A stretch of 64,000 nucleotides of DNA from Scandinavium sp036271055 (GCF_036271055.1 NZ_DATBBJ010000006.1:1-64000), one strand, 5' to 3'. Positions 41,461 to 50,760 are shown, numbered from the stretch's first letter. Made by a program: numbers and translations. Notes: generated by a model not told the origin, from the sequence alone.

Positions 41461-43128
41461 TTACTTGGTGATGCGTTTGTACTTGATACGCTTCGGCTCC
41501 AGCGCGTCGGCGCCGAGGGTGCGTTTCTTGTATTCTTCGTACTCGGTAAAGTTACCTTCGAAGAATTCCACTTTGCCTTCATCCTGGTAATCCAGAATGT
41601 GAGTGGCGATACGGTCAAGGAACCAACGGTCGTGCGAGATAACCATCGCGCAGCCTGGGAACTCCAGCAGGGCGTTTTCCAGCGCGCGCAGGGTTTCGAT
41701 ATCCAGGTCGTTCGTCGGTTCATCGAGCAGCAGCATGTTGCCGCCAACCTGTAGCAGTTTCGCCAGATGCAGACGACCACGTTCACCACCGGACAGTTCG
41801 CCTACGCGTTTGCCCTGGTCAGTGCCTTTGAAGTTGAAGCGGCCCACGTAAGCACGGCTAGGCATTTCGGTGTTGCCGACCTTCATGATATCCAGCCCGC
41901 CGGAAACTTCTTCCCACACGGTTTTGCTGTTATCCATGGCATCACGGAACTGATCCACAGAGGCCAGTTTCACTGTTTCGCCGAGTTCAATGGTGCCGCC
42001 GTTTGGCTGCTCCTGACCGGACATCATGCGGAACAGCGTGGATTTACCTGCGCCGTTCGGACCGATAATCCCGACAATTGCGCCCTTCGGTACTGCGAAG
42101 GAGAGGTTGTCGATAAGCACACGGTCGCCGTAAGCTTTGCTCAGATTGCTGACTTCAACGACTTTATCGCCCAGACGTGGTCCAGGTGGAATAAACAGTT
42201 CGTTGGTTTCGTTACGCTTCTGGTAGTCGGTGCTGTTAAGTTCTTCAAAGCGTGCCAGACGGGCTTTGCCCTTAGACTGACGGCCTTTCGCGCCCTGACG
42301 TACCCACTCCAGCTCTTTCTCAATCGATTTACGACGAGCGGCTTCCTGAGAAGCTTCCTGCGCCAGACGCTGATCTTTTTGCTCAAGCCAGGAGGAATAG
42401 TTACCTTCCCACGGAATACCTTCGCCGCGGTCCAGTTCGAGGATCCAACCTGCGACGTTATCGAGGAAGTAACGGTCGTGGGTAATCGCCACAACGGTCC
42501 CTTCGAAGTCGTGCAGGAAGCGTTCCAGCCAGGCTACGGATTCCGCATCCAGGTGGTTCGTTGGTTCGTCGAGCAACAGCATGTCTGGTTTTTCTAACAG
42601 CAGACGGCAGAGTGCTACGCGGCGGCGTTCACCCCCGGACAGGGTTGCGATTTTCGCATCCCACTCCGGCAGACGCAGTGCATCGGCAGCGCGTTCCAGT
42701 TGCACGTTCAGGTTGTGACCATCGTGCGCCTGGATAATCTCTTCGTATTTACCCTGCTGGGCCGCCAGTTTGTCGAAGTCGGCATCCGGTTCGGCATACA
42801 GCGCATACACTTCGTCGAGGCCTTTCAGCGCGTTAACCACTTCGGCAACGGCTTCTTCGACGGATTCACGGACGGTGTGTTCCGGATTCAGCTGCGGCTC
42901 CTGCGGCAGGTAACCAATTTTGGTGCCTGGCTGCGGGCGTGCTTCCCCTTCGATGTCGGTATCAATACCGGCCATGATGCGCAATAGGGTGGATTTACCT
43001 GAGCCATTCAGGCCGAGAACACCGATTTTTGCGCCAGGGAAGAAGCTCAGAGAGATGTTTTTCAGAATATGACGCTTCGGCGGAACCACTTTCCCGACGC
43101 GATGCATGGTATAAACGAATTGAGCCAC
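41461..43128 (-). CDS. ettA: EttA, energy-dependent translational throttle ABC-F ATPase
   Basis: 555 residues, the E. coli length. It has two ABC domains in one chain: Walker A 'GLNGSGKSTLLRIM' (about 39) and 'GPNGAGKSTLFRMM' (about 353), signatures 'LSGGERRRVALCRLL' and 'LSGGERGRLHLAKLL', and Walker B 'LLLDEPTNHLD' and 'LLLDEPTNDLD'. The inter-domain linker, rich in Arg and Lys, includes the arm that touches the L1 stalk. It binds the ribosomal E site and gates entry into elongation according to ATP/ADP ratio. It is transcribed towards nadR and divergent from slt. Confidence 0.97.
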   Translation of the reverse strand: MAQFVYTMHRVGKVVPPKRHILKNISLSFFPGAKIGVLGLNGSGKSTLLRIMAGIDTDIEGEARPQPGTKIGYLPQEPQLNPEHTVRESVEEAVAEVVNALKGLDEVYALYAEPDADFDKLAAQQGKYEEIIQAHDGHNLNVQLERAADALRLPEWDAKIATLSGGERRRVALCRLLLEKPDMLLLDEPTNHLDAESVAWLERFLHDFEGTVVAITHDRYFLDNVAGWILELDRGEGIPWEGNYSSWLEQKDQRLAQEASQEAARRKSIEKELEWVRQGAKGRQSKGKARLARFEELNSTDYQKRNETNELFIPPGPRLGDKVVEVSNLSKAYGDRVLIDNLSFAVPKGAIVGIIGPNGAGKSTLFRMMSGQEQPNGGTIELGETVKLASVDQFRDAMDNSKTVWEEVSGGLDIMKVGNTEMPSRAYVGRFNFKGTDQGKRVGELSGGERGRLHLAKLLQVGGNMLLLDEPTNDLDIETLRALENALLEFPGCAMVISHDRWFLDRIATHILDYQDEGKVEFFEGNFTEYEEYKKRTLGADALEPKRIKYKRITK

Positions 43129-43384
43129 GTTGGACTTCGCCTCTTTTATTTTGATGAAAAGGAGTCAAAGGCGAAGTGTAGCCTTTTTCACTCGCTAATC
43201 ACAGCCAGGCGATCGTGATAGCAATAAAGGTAAAAAAGTGTCCGCAACGTGGCGTAATTCCGGTTGTCTGGTTAGCATGAAGAGAGGCTGTGGCCGCTAA
43301 CCATCGGGATAGAAAGATATTTACCGGACACGGCTTTTTTACGCGGCATGATGCTGCATTGGCACAATTTTTTAAGGAGCGCAT

Positions 43385-45322
43385 GTGGAAAATGCTAAAC
43401 CCATGACGTGGCGCCTTTTGGCTGCTGGCGTTTGCCTGCTGACGGTCAGCAGTGCGGTGCACGCCGATTCACTGGATGAACAACGCAGTCGCTATGCCCA
43501 GATTAAACAGGCGTGGGATAACCGTCAGATGGATGTTGTTGACCAACTGATGCCGACGCTGAAAGACTACCCACTCTATCCCTACCTCGAATATCGTCAG
43601 CTCACCGATGACCTGATGAATGAACCCGCGATCAGCGTTACACAATTCGTGCAGGCCAATCCGACGCTGCCCCCCGCGCGTACGCTGAAAAACCGCTTTG
43701 TGAACGAACTGGCTCGCCGCGAAGACTGGCGTGGCCTGCTGGCATTCAGCCCGGATAAACCGGCTACCGTCGAAGCGCAATGTAATTATTACTATGCGAA
43801 ATACAGCGTGGGTCAGACTCAGGACGCGTGGGCTGGTGCGAAGGATCTCTGGCTGACAGGTAAAAATCGCCCGAATGCCTGTGACAAATTGTTCAGCGCA
43901 TGGCGTGCGTCCGGCACTCAGGATCCGCTGGCGTATCTCGAACGTATTCGCCTGGCAATGCAGGCCGGGAATACTCGCCTGGTGACGGCGCTTGCGAGCC
44001 AGATGCCGTCAGATTATGAAACCATTTCTGCAGCGGTGGTAAGCCTTGCGAACAATCCGAACAGCGTGCTGAGCTTCGCACAAACGACCGGCGCGACGGA
44101 TTTCACTCGCCAGATGGCGGCCGTTGCGTTCAGCAGTGTGGCGCGTCAGGACGTAGAAAATGCCCGTTTACTGATCCCGCAGCTGGTGCAGGCGCAAAAA
44201 CTCAATGAAGAGCAAACGCAGGAGCTTCGCGATACCGTTGCCTGGCGTCTGATGGGCTCTGATGTGACGGATGAACAGGCGAGCTGGCGTGATGATGCGA
44301 TCATGCGTTCGAACTCAACCTCGCTGGTGGAACGCCGTGTACGTATGGCGATTGGCAATGGCGATCGCCATGGGTTGAATACCTGGCTTGCGCGATTGCC
44401 GATGGACGCGAAAGACAAAGATGAGTGGCGCTATTGGCAGGCCGATCTGCTGATGGAGCGTGGGCGTGACCAGGAAGCGAAAGATATCCTGCATTCACTG
44501 ATGCAAGAACGCGGTTTTTACCCAATGGTTGCCGCACAGCGCCTGGGTGAAGATTATTCTATTCGCGTTGAGAAGCCGGAGGGCACCGTTGCGCCTTTAC
44601 TGGTTAACGGCCCGGAAATGGCCCGCGTTCGTGAACTGATGTACTGGAATTTTGATAATAGCGCGCGTAACGAGTGGGCCAATCTGGTCAGTAGTCGTAC
44701 CCGCAACGAGCAAGCCCAACTGGCGAAATATGCGTTCGATCAGGACTGGTGGGATCTCAGCGTGCAGGCCACGATTTCCGGTAAACTCTGGAATAATCTC
44801 GAAGAGCGTTTCCCGCTGGCCTATAAAGATCTGTTCGTGCGCTACACCAGCGACAAAGGTATCAGCAAAAGTTACGCCATGGCGATTGCTCGTCAGGAAA
44901 GTGCCTGGAATCCGAAGGTGCGCTCACCCGTTGGGGCCACAGGGCTGATGCAAATCATGCCGGGCACCGCGACGCACACGGTGAAGATGTTCTCTATTCC
45001 AGGCTATAACAGCGCCAGTCAGCTGCTTGATCCGGAAACGAACATCAACATCGGCACCAGTTACTTGCAATATGTCTATCAGCAGTTCGGTAATAACCGC
45101 ATTTATGCTTCGGCTGCGTATAACGCCGGTCCGGGTCGGGTAAAAACCTGGCAGGGCAATAGCGCAGGGAAAATCGATGCCGCGGCGTTTGTTGAAAGCA
45201 TACCGTTTTCTGAAACGCGCGGTTATGTGAAGAACGTGCTGGCATACGACGCCTATTACCGCTATTTCATGGGCGATAAGACGCAGATCCTCACCGACGA
45301 AGAATGGAAGCAGCGTTACTGA
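43385..45322 (+). CDS. slt: Slt70, soluble lytic murein transglycosylase
   Basis: 645 residues from GTG 43385, as in E. coli. A signal peptide is cut after 'SAVHA' (about 27). A long superhelical U-domain of helical repeats (about 30-450) forms the ring. The catalytic lysozyme-like domain has 'ARQESAWNPKVRSPVGATGL' (catalytic Glu near 478), 'MQIMPGTA' and 'AAYNAGPGRV'. It cuts peptidoglycan in the periplasm, forming 1,6-anhydromuramic acid ends. The next gene is trpR, 89 bases on. Confidence 0.97.
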   Translation: MENAKPMTWRLLAAGVCLLTVSSAVHADSLDEQRSRYAQIKQAWDNRQMDVVDQLMPTLKDYPLYPYLEYRQLTDDLMNEPAISVTQFVQANPTLPPARTLKNRFVNELARREDWRGLLAFSPDKPATVEAQCNYYYAKYSVGQTQDAWAGAKDLWLTGKNRPNACDKLFSAWRASGTQDPLAYLERIRLAMQAGNTRLVTALASQMPSDYETISAAVVSLANNPNSVLSFAQTTGATDFTRQMAAVAFSSVARQDVENARLLIPQLVQAQKLNEEQTQELRDTVAWRLMGSDVTDEQASWRDDAIMRSNSTSLVERRVRMAIGNGDRHGLNTWLARLPMDAKDKDEWRYWQADLLMERGRDQEAKDILHSLMQERGFYPMVAAQRLGEDYSIRVEKPEGTVAPLLVNGPEMARVRELMYWNFDNSARNEWANLVSSRTRNEQAQLAKYAFDQDWWDLSVQATISGKLWNNLEERFPLAYKDLFVRYTSDKGISKSYAMAIARQESAWNPKVRSPVGATGLMQIMPGTATHTVKMFSIPGYNSASQLLDPETNINIGTSYLQYVYQQFGNNRIYASAAYNAGPGRVKTWQGNSAGKIDAAAFVESIPFSETRGYVKNVLAYDAYYRYFMGDKTQILTDEEWKQRY

Positions 45323-45345
45323 TCCGCTGAGAGTATGTTATGCTT

Positions 45346-45363
45346 GTACTCGCTAAAGAGTAC
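45346..45363 (+). promoter_or_regulatory. trp operator of trpR
   Basis: GTACTC-gctaaa-GAGTAC is a perfect inverted repeat in the trpR promoter, the same core as the E. coli autoregulatory site. It lies 49-66 bases before the trpR start. Confidence 0.85.
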
Positions 45364-45411
45364 ATTCGGCGGATGGCCTTGTGCCGTCCGCCCATAACAC
45401 GGTGACGTAAT

Positions 45412-45741
45412 ATGACTCAACAATCCCCTTACTCAGCCGCAAATGCGGAACAGCGTCACCAGGAGTGGCTACGCTTTGTCGAGCTAATGCGTCAGGCTTT
45501 TGCCTCTGATTTGCATCTGCCGCTTTTGAATCTGATGATGACCCCGGACGAGCGCGAAGCGCTTGGCACACGAGTGCGGATTATCGAAGAGTTGTTGCGG
45601 GGCGAAATGAGCCAGCGCGAGCTGAAAAGCGAGCTGGGTGCGGGCATTGCGACGATCACCCGTGGGTCAAACAGTCTGAAATCAGCGCCTGCTGAACTGC
45701 GCCAGTGGCTGGAGCAGACGCTGCCAGAAACTCACCGATAA
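45412..45741 (+). CDS. trpR: TrpR, tryptophan repressor
   Basis: 109 residues, one more than E. coli. All-helical dimer with the helix-turn-helix 'MSQRELKSELGAGIATITRGSNSLK' (in pieces, about 66-90) and the tryptophan-binding residues in 'GTRVRIIEELLRG'. With bound tryptophan it represses the trp operon, aroH, mtr and itself. The autoregulatory operator precedes it. Its end overlaps the oppositely oriented yjjX by 10 bases. Confidence 0.96.
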   Translation: MTQQSPYSAANAEQRHQEWLRFVELMRQAFASDLHLPLLNLMMTPDEREALGTRVRIIEELLRGEMSQRELKSELGAGIATITRGSNSLKSAPAELRQWLEQTLPETHR

Positions 45742-46247
45742 ATCGCGTTGTGGAAAGGACTTAGGGCTAAGATCACGGCCTGATGATAAACACTGCTGCG
45801 GGTGAGTTTTCCCGCAGTGAACACGCCGATTGCGCCTTCTTTACGCCCAATTTCATCAATGCCTGTGTAGTGCGACATCACCGGGCCGAGCGCATCACCT
45901 GCGCGTACGCGTTCGAGGATCACTGCCGGAAGCGGCAGCGTTGCCGAGCGAGCTTCACCGCGCTGTTCACGCGTTTCAATCACCACCCAACTGAATGTGC
46001 TGCCCTCATCAATTCCGGCTTCAATGGCCACCCAAAAGTCGGCATCTGGTCTGACAAGACGGACATTCTGGACCCGATTCCGTGCGCCAGCGCGCGTTTC
46101 CTCATTTCCAAAGGGCTGTTCCGGTACGCCACTCTCGACGGAAACGGCGTCAATATGGCAGGATCCTTCGCCGAAGATCTCTTCAAAAGCCTGCAGAATC
46201 GCCTTAATTTTGGCGGGATTGGTGGTAGCTGAGACAACCTTGTGCAT
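45732..46247 (-). CDS. yjjX: YjjX, non-canonical purine NTP phosphatase (ITPase/XTPase)
   Basis: 171 residues from ATG at the complement of 46245-46247 ('MHKVVSATTNPAKIKAIL'). Earlier in-frame ATGs would reach into the gpmB promoter. The Maf/HAM1-like fold is seen in 'SATTNPAKIKA', 'ESGVPEQPFGNEETRAGARNR' (two pieces), 'VAIEAGID' and 'RKEGAIGVFT'. It hydrolyses ITP and XTP to limit mutagenic purines. It converges on trpR and is divergent from gpmB with 52 bases between starts. Confidence 0.93.
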   Translation of the reverse strand: MHKVVSATTNPAKIKAILQAFEEIFGEGSCHIDAVSVESGVPEQPFGNEETRAGARNRVQNVRLVRPDADFWVAIEAGIDEGSTFSWVVIETREQRGEARSATLPLPAVILERVRAGDALGPVMSHYTGIDEIGRKEGAIGVFTAGKLTRSSVYHQAVILALSPFHNAIYR

Positions 46248-46299
46248 AATCAGTACACTTACGAAAAAAATTATCATCGCAGTATAACGGAAAAAAAGC

Positions 46300-46947
46300 A
46301 TGTTACAGGTATACCTTGTTCGCCACGGTGAAACGCAGTGGAACGCCGAGCGACGTATTCAGGGTCAGTCCGACAGTCCGCTTACCGAAAAAGGTGAGCA
46401 GCAGGCCTGGCAAGTGGGGGCGCGTGTTAAAGCGCTCGGCATCACGCATATTATTGCCAGTGACCTGGGGCGCACGCGCCGCACGGCTGACATCATCGCC
46501 CAAGCCTGCGGTTGCAGCGTGACGTATGATCCGCGATTGCGTGAGCTCGATATGGGCGTGCTTGAACGCCGTCTGATCGATTCGCTGACTGAAGAGGAAG
46601 AAGGCTGGCGGCGTACGCTGGTGAACGGGACAGAAGACGGACGCATTCCGGAAGGCGAGTCGATGCAAGAATTGGGTGACCGTATGAACGCGGCGCTGAA
46701 GGATTGTCTGGAATTGCCGGAGGGCAGCCGCCCGCTGCTGGTCAGTCACGGCATGGCGTTAGGGTGTCTGGTGAGCACAATTCTTGGATTGCCCGCTTAT
46801 GCCGAACGGCGTCTGCGTTTACGTAACTGCTCAATTTCGCGAGTGGATTACCAACAAAGCCCGTGGCTGGCGCCTGGCTGGATTGTTGAAACCGCAGGCG
46901 ACGTCACACATCTGGACGCCCCTGCGTTAGATGAACTGCAGCGCTAG
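46300..46947 (+). CDS. gpmB: GpmB (YtjC), histidine-phosphatase family protein
   Basis: 215 residues, the E. coli length. 'LVRHGETQWNAERRIQGQSD' (about 6-25) contains the phospho-histidine and Arg of the RHG motif, and 'LLVSHGMALGCLV' (about 146) holds the second His. Named after phosphoglycerate mutase, it is a broad phosphatase in practice. The stop overlaps the rob stop by four bases, tail to tail. Confidence 0.93.
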   Translation: MLQVYLVRHGETQWNAERRIQGQSDSPLTEKGEQQAWQVGARVKALGITHIIASDLGRTRRTADIIAQACGCSVTYDPRLRELDMGVLERRLIDSLTEEEEGWRRTLVNGTEDGRIPEGESMQELGDRMNAALKDCLELPEGSRPLLVSHGMALGCLVSTILGLPAYAERRLRLRNCSISRVDYQQSPWLAPGWIVETAGDVTHLDAPALDELQR

Positions 46948-47813
46948 CGACGAATAGGAATCAGGTACTCGCAGCGCAACTGAATTGGCGGTTCCTGATT
47001 TATCGCATCTTTCTGCGGGAAGAAACGTTCGATGTCCTGGCCCTTACGACGGGTCAGGCTCAGCATAGGCATGCAGGTGCCGTATACGGTCAGCACAAAC
47101 TCTTGCAGCCCGCTTCCCAGCCCTTCATAGCTGAACATCACGTATTCGCCGCCTTCGAGTTTCACCGGGTGCGCATCCTGCAGATGACCGTTAGCCATTT
47201 CTGGCGTCAGGGCCGTGGTGTACAGCACTTCCTGCTCATCGTCGCGTTCGAGGCTTGGACGTGGTTCATGCAGGCCATAAAGCATCGGTGGAATCGACGG
47301 CGAATTGCCGAGGAAGTCACGCCAGAATTGACCACGCATCTGCTGACGGAACTCAGAAATTTCTTCCAGTTTACAGGTGTAGCTCTGCGTGACACCGACC
47401 AGTTGTGTCTCTGGCATGGTGATGAATTCGTATTTTGGCATCGTGAATTCACCCAGACGCAGCGGTGGGCGCATACCGAATGAACTCCAATCCGGCGAGC
47501 GACGATAAAGCGCGGGCGTCAGGTTAAACTGCTTTTTGAATGCACGGGTAAAGGTTTGCTGAGAATCAAAACGGTATTGCAGGGCAATATCCAGAATTGG
47601 GCGCGCAGTCAGGCGCAGTGCTACAGCAGACTTAGACAGGCGACGAGCACGAATATAGGCACCAATAGCGTGACCGGTGACGTCCTTGAACATCCTTTGC
47701 AAATGCCACTTGGAATAACCCGCTTTTGCCGCCACGTTATCCAGTGATAAAGGTTGATCAAGATGCCCTTCAAGCCAGCTAAGAAGATCGCGAATTATCC
47801 CAGCCTGATCCAT
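46944..47813 (-). CDS. rob: Rob, right-origin-binding AraC/XylS regulator
   Basis: 289 residues, as in E. coli. The AraC DNA-binding domain is N-terminal (about 8-110), with 'LDNVAAKAGYSKWHLQRMFK' and 'DIALQYRFDSQQTFTRAFKK' as the two helix-turn-helices. The C-terminal GyrI-like domain (about 120-289) binds bile salts and fatty acids. It activates marA/soxS/rob-regulon genes such as acrAB and micF. It is divergent from creA with about 207 bases between starts. Confidence 0.95.
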   Translation of the reverse strand: MDQAGIIRDLLSWLEGHLDQPLSLDNVAAKAGYSKWHLQRMFKDVTGHAIGAYIRARRLSKSAVALRLTARPILDIALQYRFDSQQTFTRAFKKQFNLTPALYRRSPDWSSFGMRPPLRLGEFTMPKYEFITMPETQLVGVTQSYTCKLEEISEFRQQMRGQFWRDFLGNSPSIPPMLYGLHEPRPSLERDDEQEVLYTTALTPEMANGHLQDAHPVKLEGGEYVMFSYEGLGSGLQEFVLTVYGTCMPMLSLTRRKGQDIERFFPQKDAINQEPPIQLRCEYLIPIRR

Positions 47814-48020
47814 ATAATGTCCTCATCCTTTCGCAGGTGCCTGTAACTAGGGTAGCGGATAATAGCACTTTTTGATGTTTTAGCATTCAGTGTTTTTTTT
47901 GCTCTAAAGTGCGATAAAACATTCAAAACAGGTATGATTTTTGTAAAGCTGTGATCTATAAACAGTTTCTCCTTTGTTATTGAATAATCGCTTAACGTCA
48001 TTTTCAAGAATGGTAACAAT

Positions 48021-48494
48021 ATGAAATACAACAAGTTAATTGCAGCGCTTTTGCTGACCCTGGCAGGCAGCGCAGCGCATGCAGAACAAATCGGTTCTGT
48101 TGACACCGTTTTCAAAATGATTGGCCCGGACCATAAGATTGTCGTGGAAGCCTTTGATGATCCCGATGTGAAGAACGTGACGTGTTACATCAGTCGTGCG
48201 AAAACCGGCGGAATTAAAGGCGGGCTGGGGCTGGCGGAAGATACCTCCGATGCGGCGATTTCATGCCAGCAAGTTGGGCCGATCGAGATTAGCGATAAGA
48301 TCAAAAAAGGCAAAACGGAAGGGGAAGTCGTGTTCCAGAAACGGACTTCTCTGGTGTTCAAGAAATTGCAGGTGGTGCGTTTCTACGATGACAAACGTAA
48401 CGCGCTGGTGTACCTGACCTATTCTGACAAAGTGGTCGATGGCTCGCCGAAGAATGCGATTAGCGCCGTGCCTATCATGCCGTGGAAGAACTGA
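48021..48494 (+). CDS. creA: CreA, periplasmic protein
   Basis: 157 residues with a signal peptide cut after 'SAAHA' (about 21). The CreA body includes 'VTCYISRAKTGGIKGGLGLAED' (two pieces, about 53-74) and a second Cys in 'AAISCQQVG', probably joined by a disulphide. Function unknown. In E. coli it leads creABCD, but here the gene is followed at once by a terminator and then arcA, so creB, creC and creD are absent from this locus. Confidence 0.93.
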   Translation: MKYNKLIAALLLTLAGSAAHAEQIGSVDTVFKMIGPDHKIVVEAFDDPDVKNVTCYISRAKTGGIKGGLGLAEDTSDAAISCQQVGPIEISDKIKKGKTEGEVVFQKRTSLVFKKLQVVRFYDDKRNALVYLTYSDKVVDGSPKNAISAVPIMPWKN

Positions 48495-48510
48495 TAACGG
48501 ACAGGCGAAA

Positions 48511-48536
48511 AAAAACGGCGCGGATGCGCCGTTTTT
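48511..48536. terminator. Bidirectional terminator between creA and arcA
   Basis: AAAAACGGCGC (48511-48521), loop ggat, GCGCCGTTTTT (48526-48536). A- and T-runs on both sides serve both converging genes. Confidence 0.9.
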
Positions 48537-48555
48537 CATGACTGCAATGGAACGA

Positions 48556-49272
48556 TTAGTCCTGCAGTTCGCCGCAGAAACGGTAACCTTCGCCGTGGAT
48601 AGTGGCGATGATTTCCGGCGTGTCCGGCGTAGATTCAAAGTGTTTACGGATGCGACGGATAGTCACGTCAACCGTACGGTCGTGTGGTTTGAGCTCACGG
48701 CCCGTCATTTTCTTCAGCAGTTCTGCACGGGATTGGATCTTGCCCGGGTTTTCGCAGAAGTGCAGCATCGCGCGGAATTCACTGCGCGGCAGCTTGTACT
48801 GTTCGCCGTTAGGGCTAACCAGTGAACGGCTGTTGATGTCCAGCTCCCAACCGTTGAACTTGTAGCTTTCCACGCTACGACGTTCGTCGCTTACTGTACC
48901 CAGATTCATGGTACGGGAAAGCAAGTTACGCGCACGGATAGTCAGTTCACGTGGGTTGAATGGCTTAGTGATATAATCGTCGGCGCCGATTTCCAGGCCA
49001 AGAATTTTATCCACTTCGTTATCACGGCCGGTCAGGAACATCAGGGCGACGTTAGCTTGCTCACGCAGCTCACGGGCCAGCAGCAGGCCATTTTTGCCCG
49101 GCAGGTTGATATCCATGATGACCAGATTGACATCATTTTCAGACAGGATCTGATGCATTTCCGCGCCATCGGTGGCTTCGAACACATCGTAACCTTCAGC
49201 TTCGAAAATACTTTTTAACGTGTTGCGTGTTACCAACTCGTCTTCAACGATAAGAATGTGCGGGGTCTGCAT
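48556..49272 (-). CDS. arcA: ArcA, aerobic respiration control response regulator
   Basis: 238 residues, as in E. coli. The receiver has Asp54 in 'VIMDINLPG', the acidic pair in 'VEDE' and Lys in 'ITKPFNP'. The C-terminal OmpR winged helix (about 135-235) ends 'IHGEGYRFCGELQD'. With ArcB it represses aerobic respiration genes when oxygen is low. The long upstream space with an FNR-like site fits anaerobic induction. It converges on creA. Confidence 0.97.
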   Translation of the reverse strand: MQTPHILIVEDELVTRNTLKSIFEAEGYDVFEATDGAEMHQILSENDVNLVIMDINLPGKNGLLLARELREQANVALMFLTGRDNEVDKILGLEIGADDYITKPFNPRELTIRARNLLSRTMNLGTVSDERRSVESYKFNGWELDINSRSLVSPNGEQYKLPRSEFRAMLHFCENPGKIQSRAELLKKMTGRELKPHDRTVDVTIRRIRKHFESTPDTPEIIATIHGEGYRFCGELQD

Positions 49273-49368
49273 GTTTGCTACCTAAATTGCCAACTAAAAT
49301 CGAAACAGGAAGTACAAAAGTCCCTGACCCGCCTGCTGCATGTCGAAAATTAACATGACAGGCATAAC

Positions 49369-49509
49369 ATGACTAAAGTACGTAATTGCGTTCTTGATGC
49401 ACTTTCCATCAACGTCAACAACATCATTAGCTTGGTCGTGGGTACTTTCCCTCTGGACCCGACAGTGTCAAAAACGGCTGTCATCCTAACCATTTTAACA
49501 GCAACATAA
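49369..49509 (+). CDS. yjjY: YjjY, short conserved open frame beside arcA
   Basis: 46 codons from ATG 49369 to TAA 49507-49509, starting 'MTKVRNCVLDALSINVNNII' and ending 'TAVILTILTAT'. It appears identical or nearly so to the E. coli YjjY sequence as I remember it. Conservation of a peptide this small in a divergent genome is the main evidence that it is real. It has a hydrophobic C-terminal half but no charged anchor. No clear ribosome site precedes it (ACATGACAGGCATAAC), so it may be weakly translated or the conservation may be at RNA level. It lies divergently 97 bases from arcA. Confidence 0.7.
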   Translation: MTKVRNCVLDALSINVNNIISLVVGTFPLDPTVSKTAVILTILTAT

Positions 49510-49550
49510 CAGGCTCAGAGACGGCTGACACCCAATAAAACTACGCTTCG

Positions 49551-49564
49551 TTGACATATATCAA
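49551..49564 (-). promoter_or_regulatory. FNR-like site upstream of arcA
   Basis: TTGACATATATCAA matches the FNR consensus TTGAT-N4-ATCAA at all but one position. It lies about 280 bases before the arcA start codon, within the known range of arcA promoters in E. coli. Confidence 0.6.
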
Positions 49565-49908
49565 GTTCAATTGTAGCACGTTAACAGTCTTGTGAAATCC
49601 CTGCATCTAAATGCTAGCGTTTGTCACAATCTTTAAACATCTCAAGTGATTGCCTGAATGAACTGATAAGCAGAATGAATCCAAAAGATGAAGGCCAGGT
49701 TTATTTAGAATATCTTACTATAACAGTGAGATATGTCGATTCTGTTAACATATGCTCCAGGATGATTCTTGGGTGATAGTTTAGTCTTATTGATGTGTTA
49801 TGAAACGGCATTTCAGCGTTTTTTGTTGCAATTAAGTAAATTCGCGACGCGCAATATGATGATGAACGTCACATTGCGGCGGTTGCAGAGTAAAAAAGAG
49901 AAGGAAAC
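49565..49908. other. Gene-free region before lasT
   Basis: AT-rich, with several short palindromic T/A tracts such as GTTAACATATG. I see no open frame with a credible ribosome site and no strong hairpin. It probably holds distal arcA promoters and the lasT promoter. Confidence 0.5.
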
Positions 49909-50595
49909 ATGCGCTTATCAATCGTGCTGGTTTCACCAGCCAGAGCTGAAAATATCGGTGCTGCGGCCCGGGCAATGAAGACCATGGGGTTCACAGAAAT
50001 GCGAATTGTCGACAGCCAGGCGCATCGGGAATCCGCGGCGCAGTGGGTCGCACATGGCTCCGGTGACATACTTGAAAATATCAAAACATTCCCGACACTT
50101 GCTGACGCATTGCACGATGTTGATTTTACCGTTGCGACCACTGCCCGCAGTCGTGCTCGCTTCCATTACTATGCGACGCCCCAGGAACTGGTGCCAATCC
50201 TCCAGGAAAAATCGCAGTGGATGGGCCATGCCGCGCTGGTGTTTGGTCGTGAAGACTCCGGACTGACCAATGATGAGCTGGCACTTGCTGACATTCTCAC
50301 GGGTGTTCCTATGGTGGCGGACTATCCATCGCTGAATCTCGGCCAGGCCGTGATGGTGTTTTGTTATCAGCTCTCGGCCCTGATGCAAACGCCTGCGGTT
50401 TTGAACCCTGAAAATAACGAAAATCAGCTTCAGGCATTACGCGCCAGGATAATGGCGTTACTTGCCAGGTTACAGGTGGCGGATGACGTGAAATTGGCTG
50501 ACTGGTTGCAACAACGAATCGGGGTTCTTGGCCAGCGTGACACTGCAATGTTGCACCGATTACTGCATGATATCGAAAAAAATATTGCCGACTAA
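49909..50595 (+). CDS. lasT: LasT/YjtD, SpoU-type (TrmH/TrmJ-like) RNA methyltransferase
   Basis: 228 residues, as E. coli YjtD. SPOUT motifs are in order: 'ARAENIGAAARAMKTMG' (about 12), 'LVFGREDSGLTNDEL' (about 113) and 'PSLNLGQAVMVFCYQL' (about 143), forming the trefoil-knot SAM site. A helical C-terminal extension follows. It resembles TrmJ but its RNA target has not been established to my knowledge. AAGGAAAC precedes the ATG. It stands just upstream of the threonine operon. Confidence 0.9.
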   Translation: MRLSIVLVSPARAENIGAAARAMKTMGFTEMRIVDSQAHRESAAQWVAHGSGDILENIKTFPTLADALHDVDFTVATTARSRARFHYYATPQELVPILQEKSQWMGHAALVFGREDSGLTNDELALADILTGVPMVADYPSLNLGQAVMVFCYQLSALMQTPAVLNPENNENQLQALRARIMALLARLQVADDVKLADWLQQRIGVLGQRDTAMLHRLLHDIEKNIAD

Positions 50596-50728
50596 CCTGC
50601 TGCTATTGATTTTGGTTGTGGGTGAATACTCTGTAATAAGTGTTATCACCAGGTAATGCGCGGTGGCGATCTCCCGGAAAACGGGGGAGCCTAATGGTGT
50701 GACAATTAGCGGTAAAAGTAAAAATTCG

Positions 50729-50760
50729 TTGACTTAACAAGGCGAATACTTTAACCAATA
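50729..50760 (+). promoter_or_regulatory. Promoter region of the thr operon
   Basis: TTGACTTAA followed by AATACTTTAACCAATA reproduces the E. coli thr promoter block almost base for base. The exact -10 is not assigned here. Confidence 0.65.

Noticed and set aside
50671..50690. CTCCCG/CGGGGGAG stem before the thr promoter as a lasT terminator
   Set aside because: The stem is imperfect and there is no T-run.
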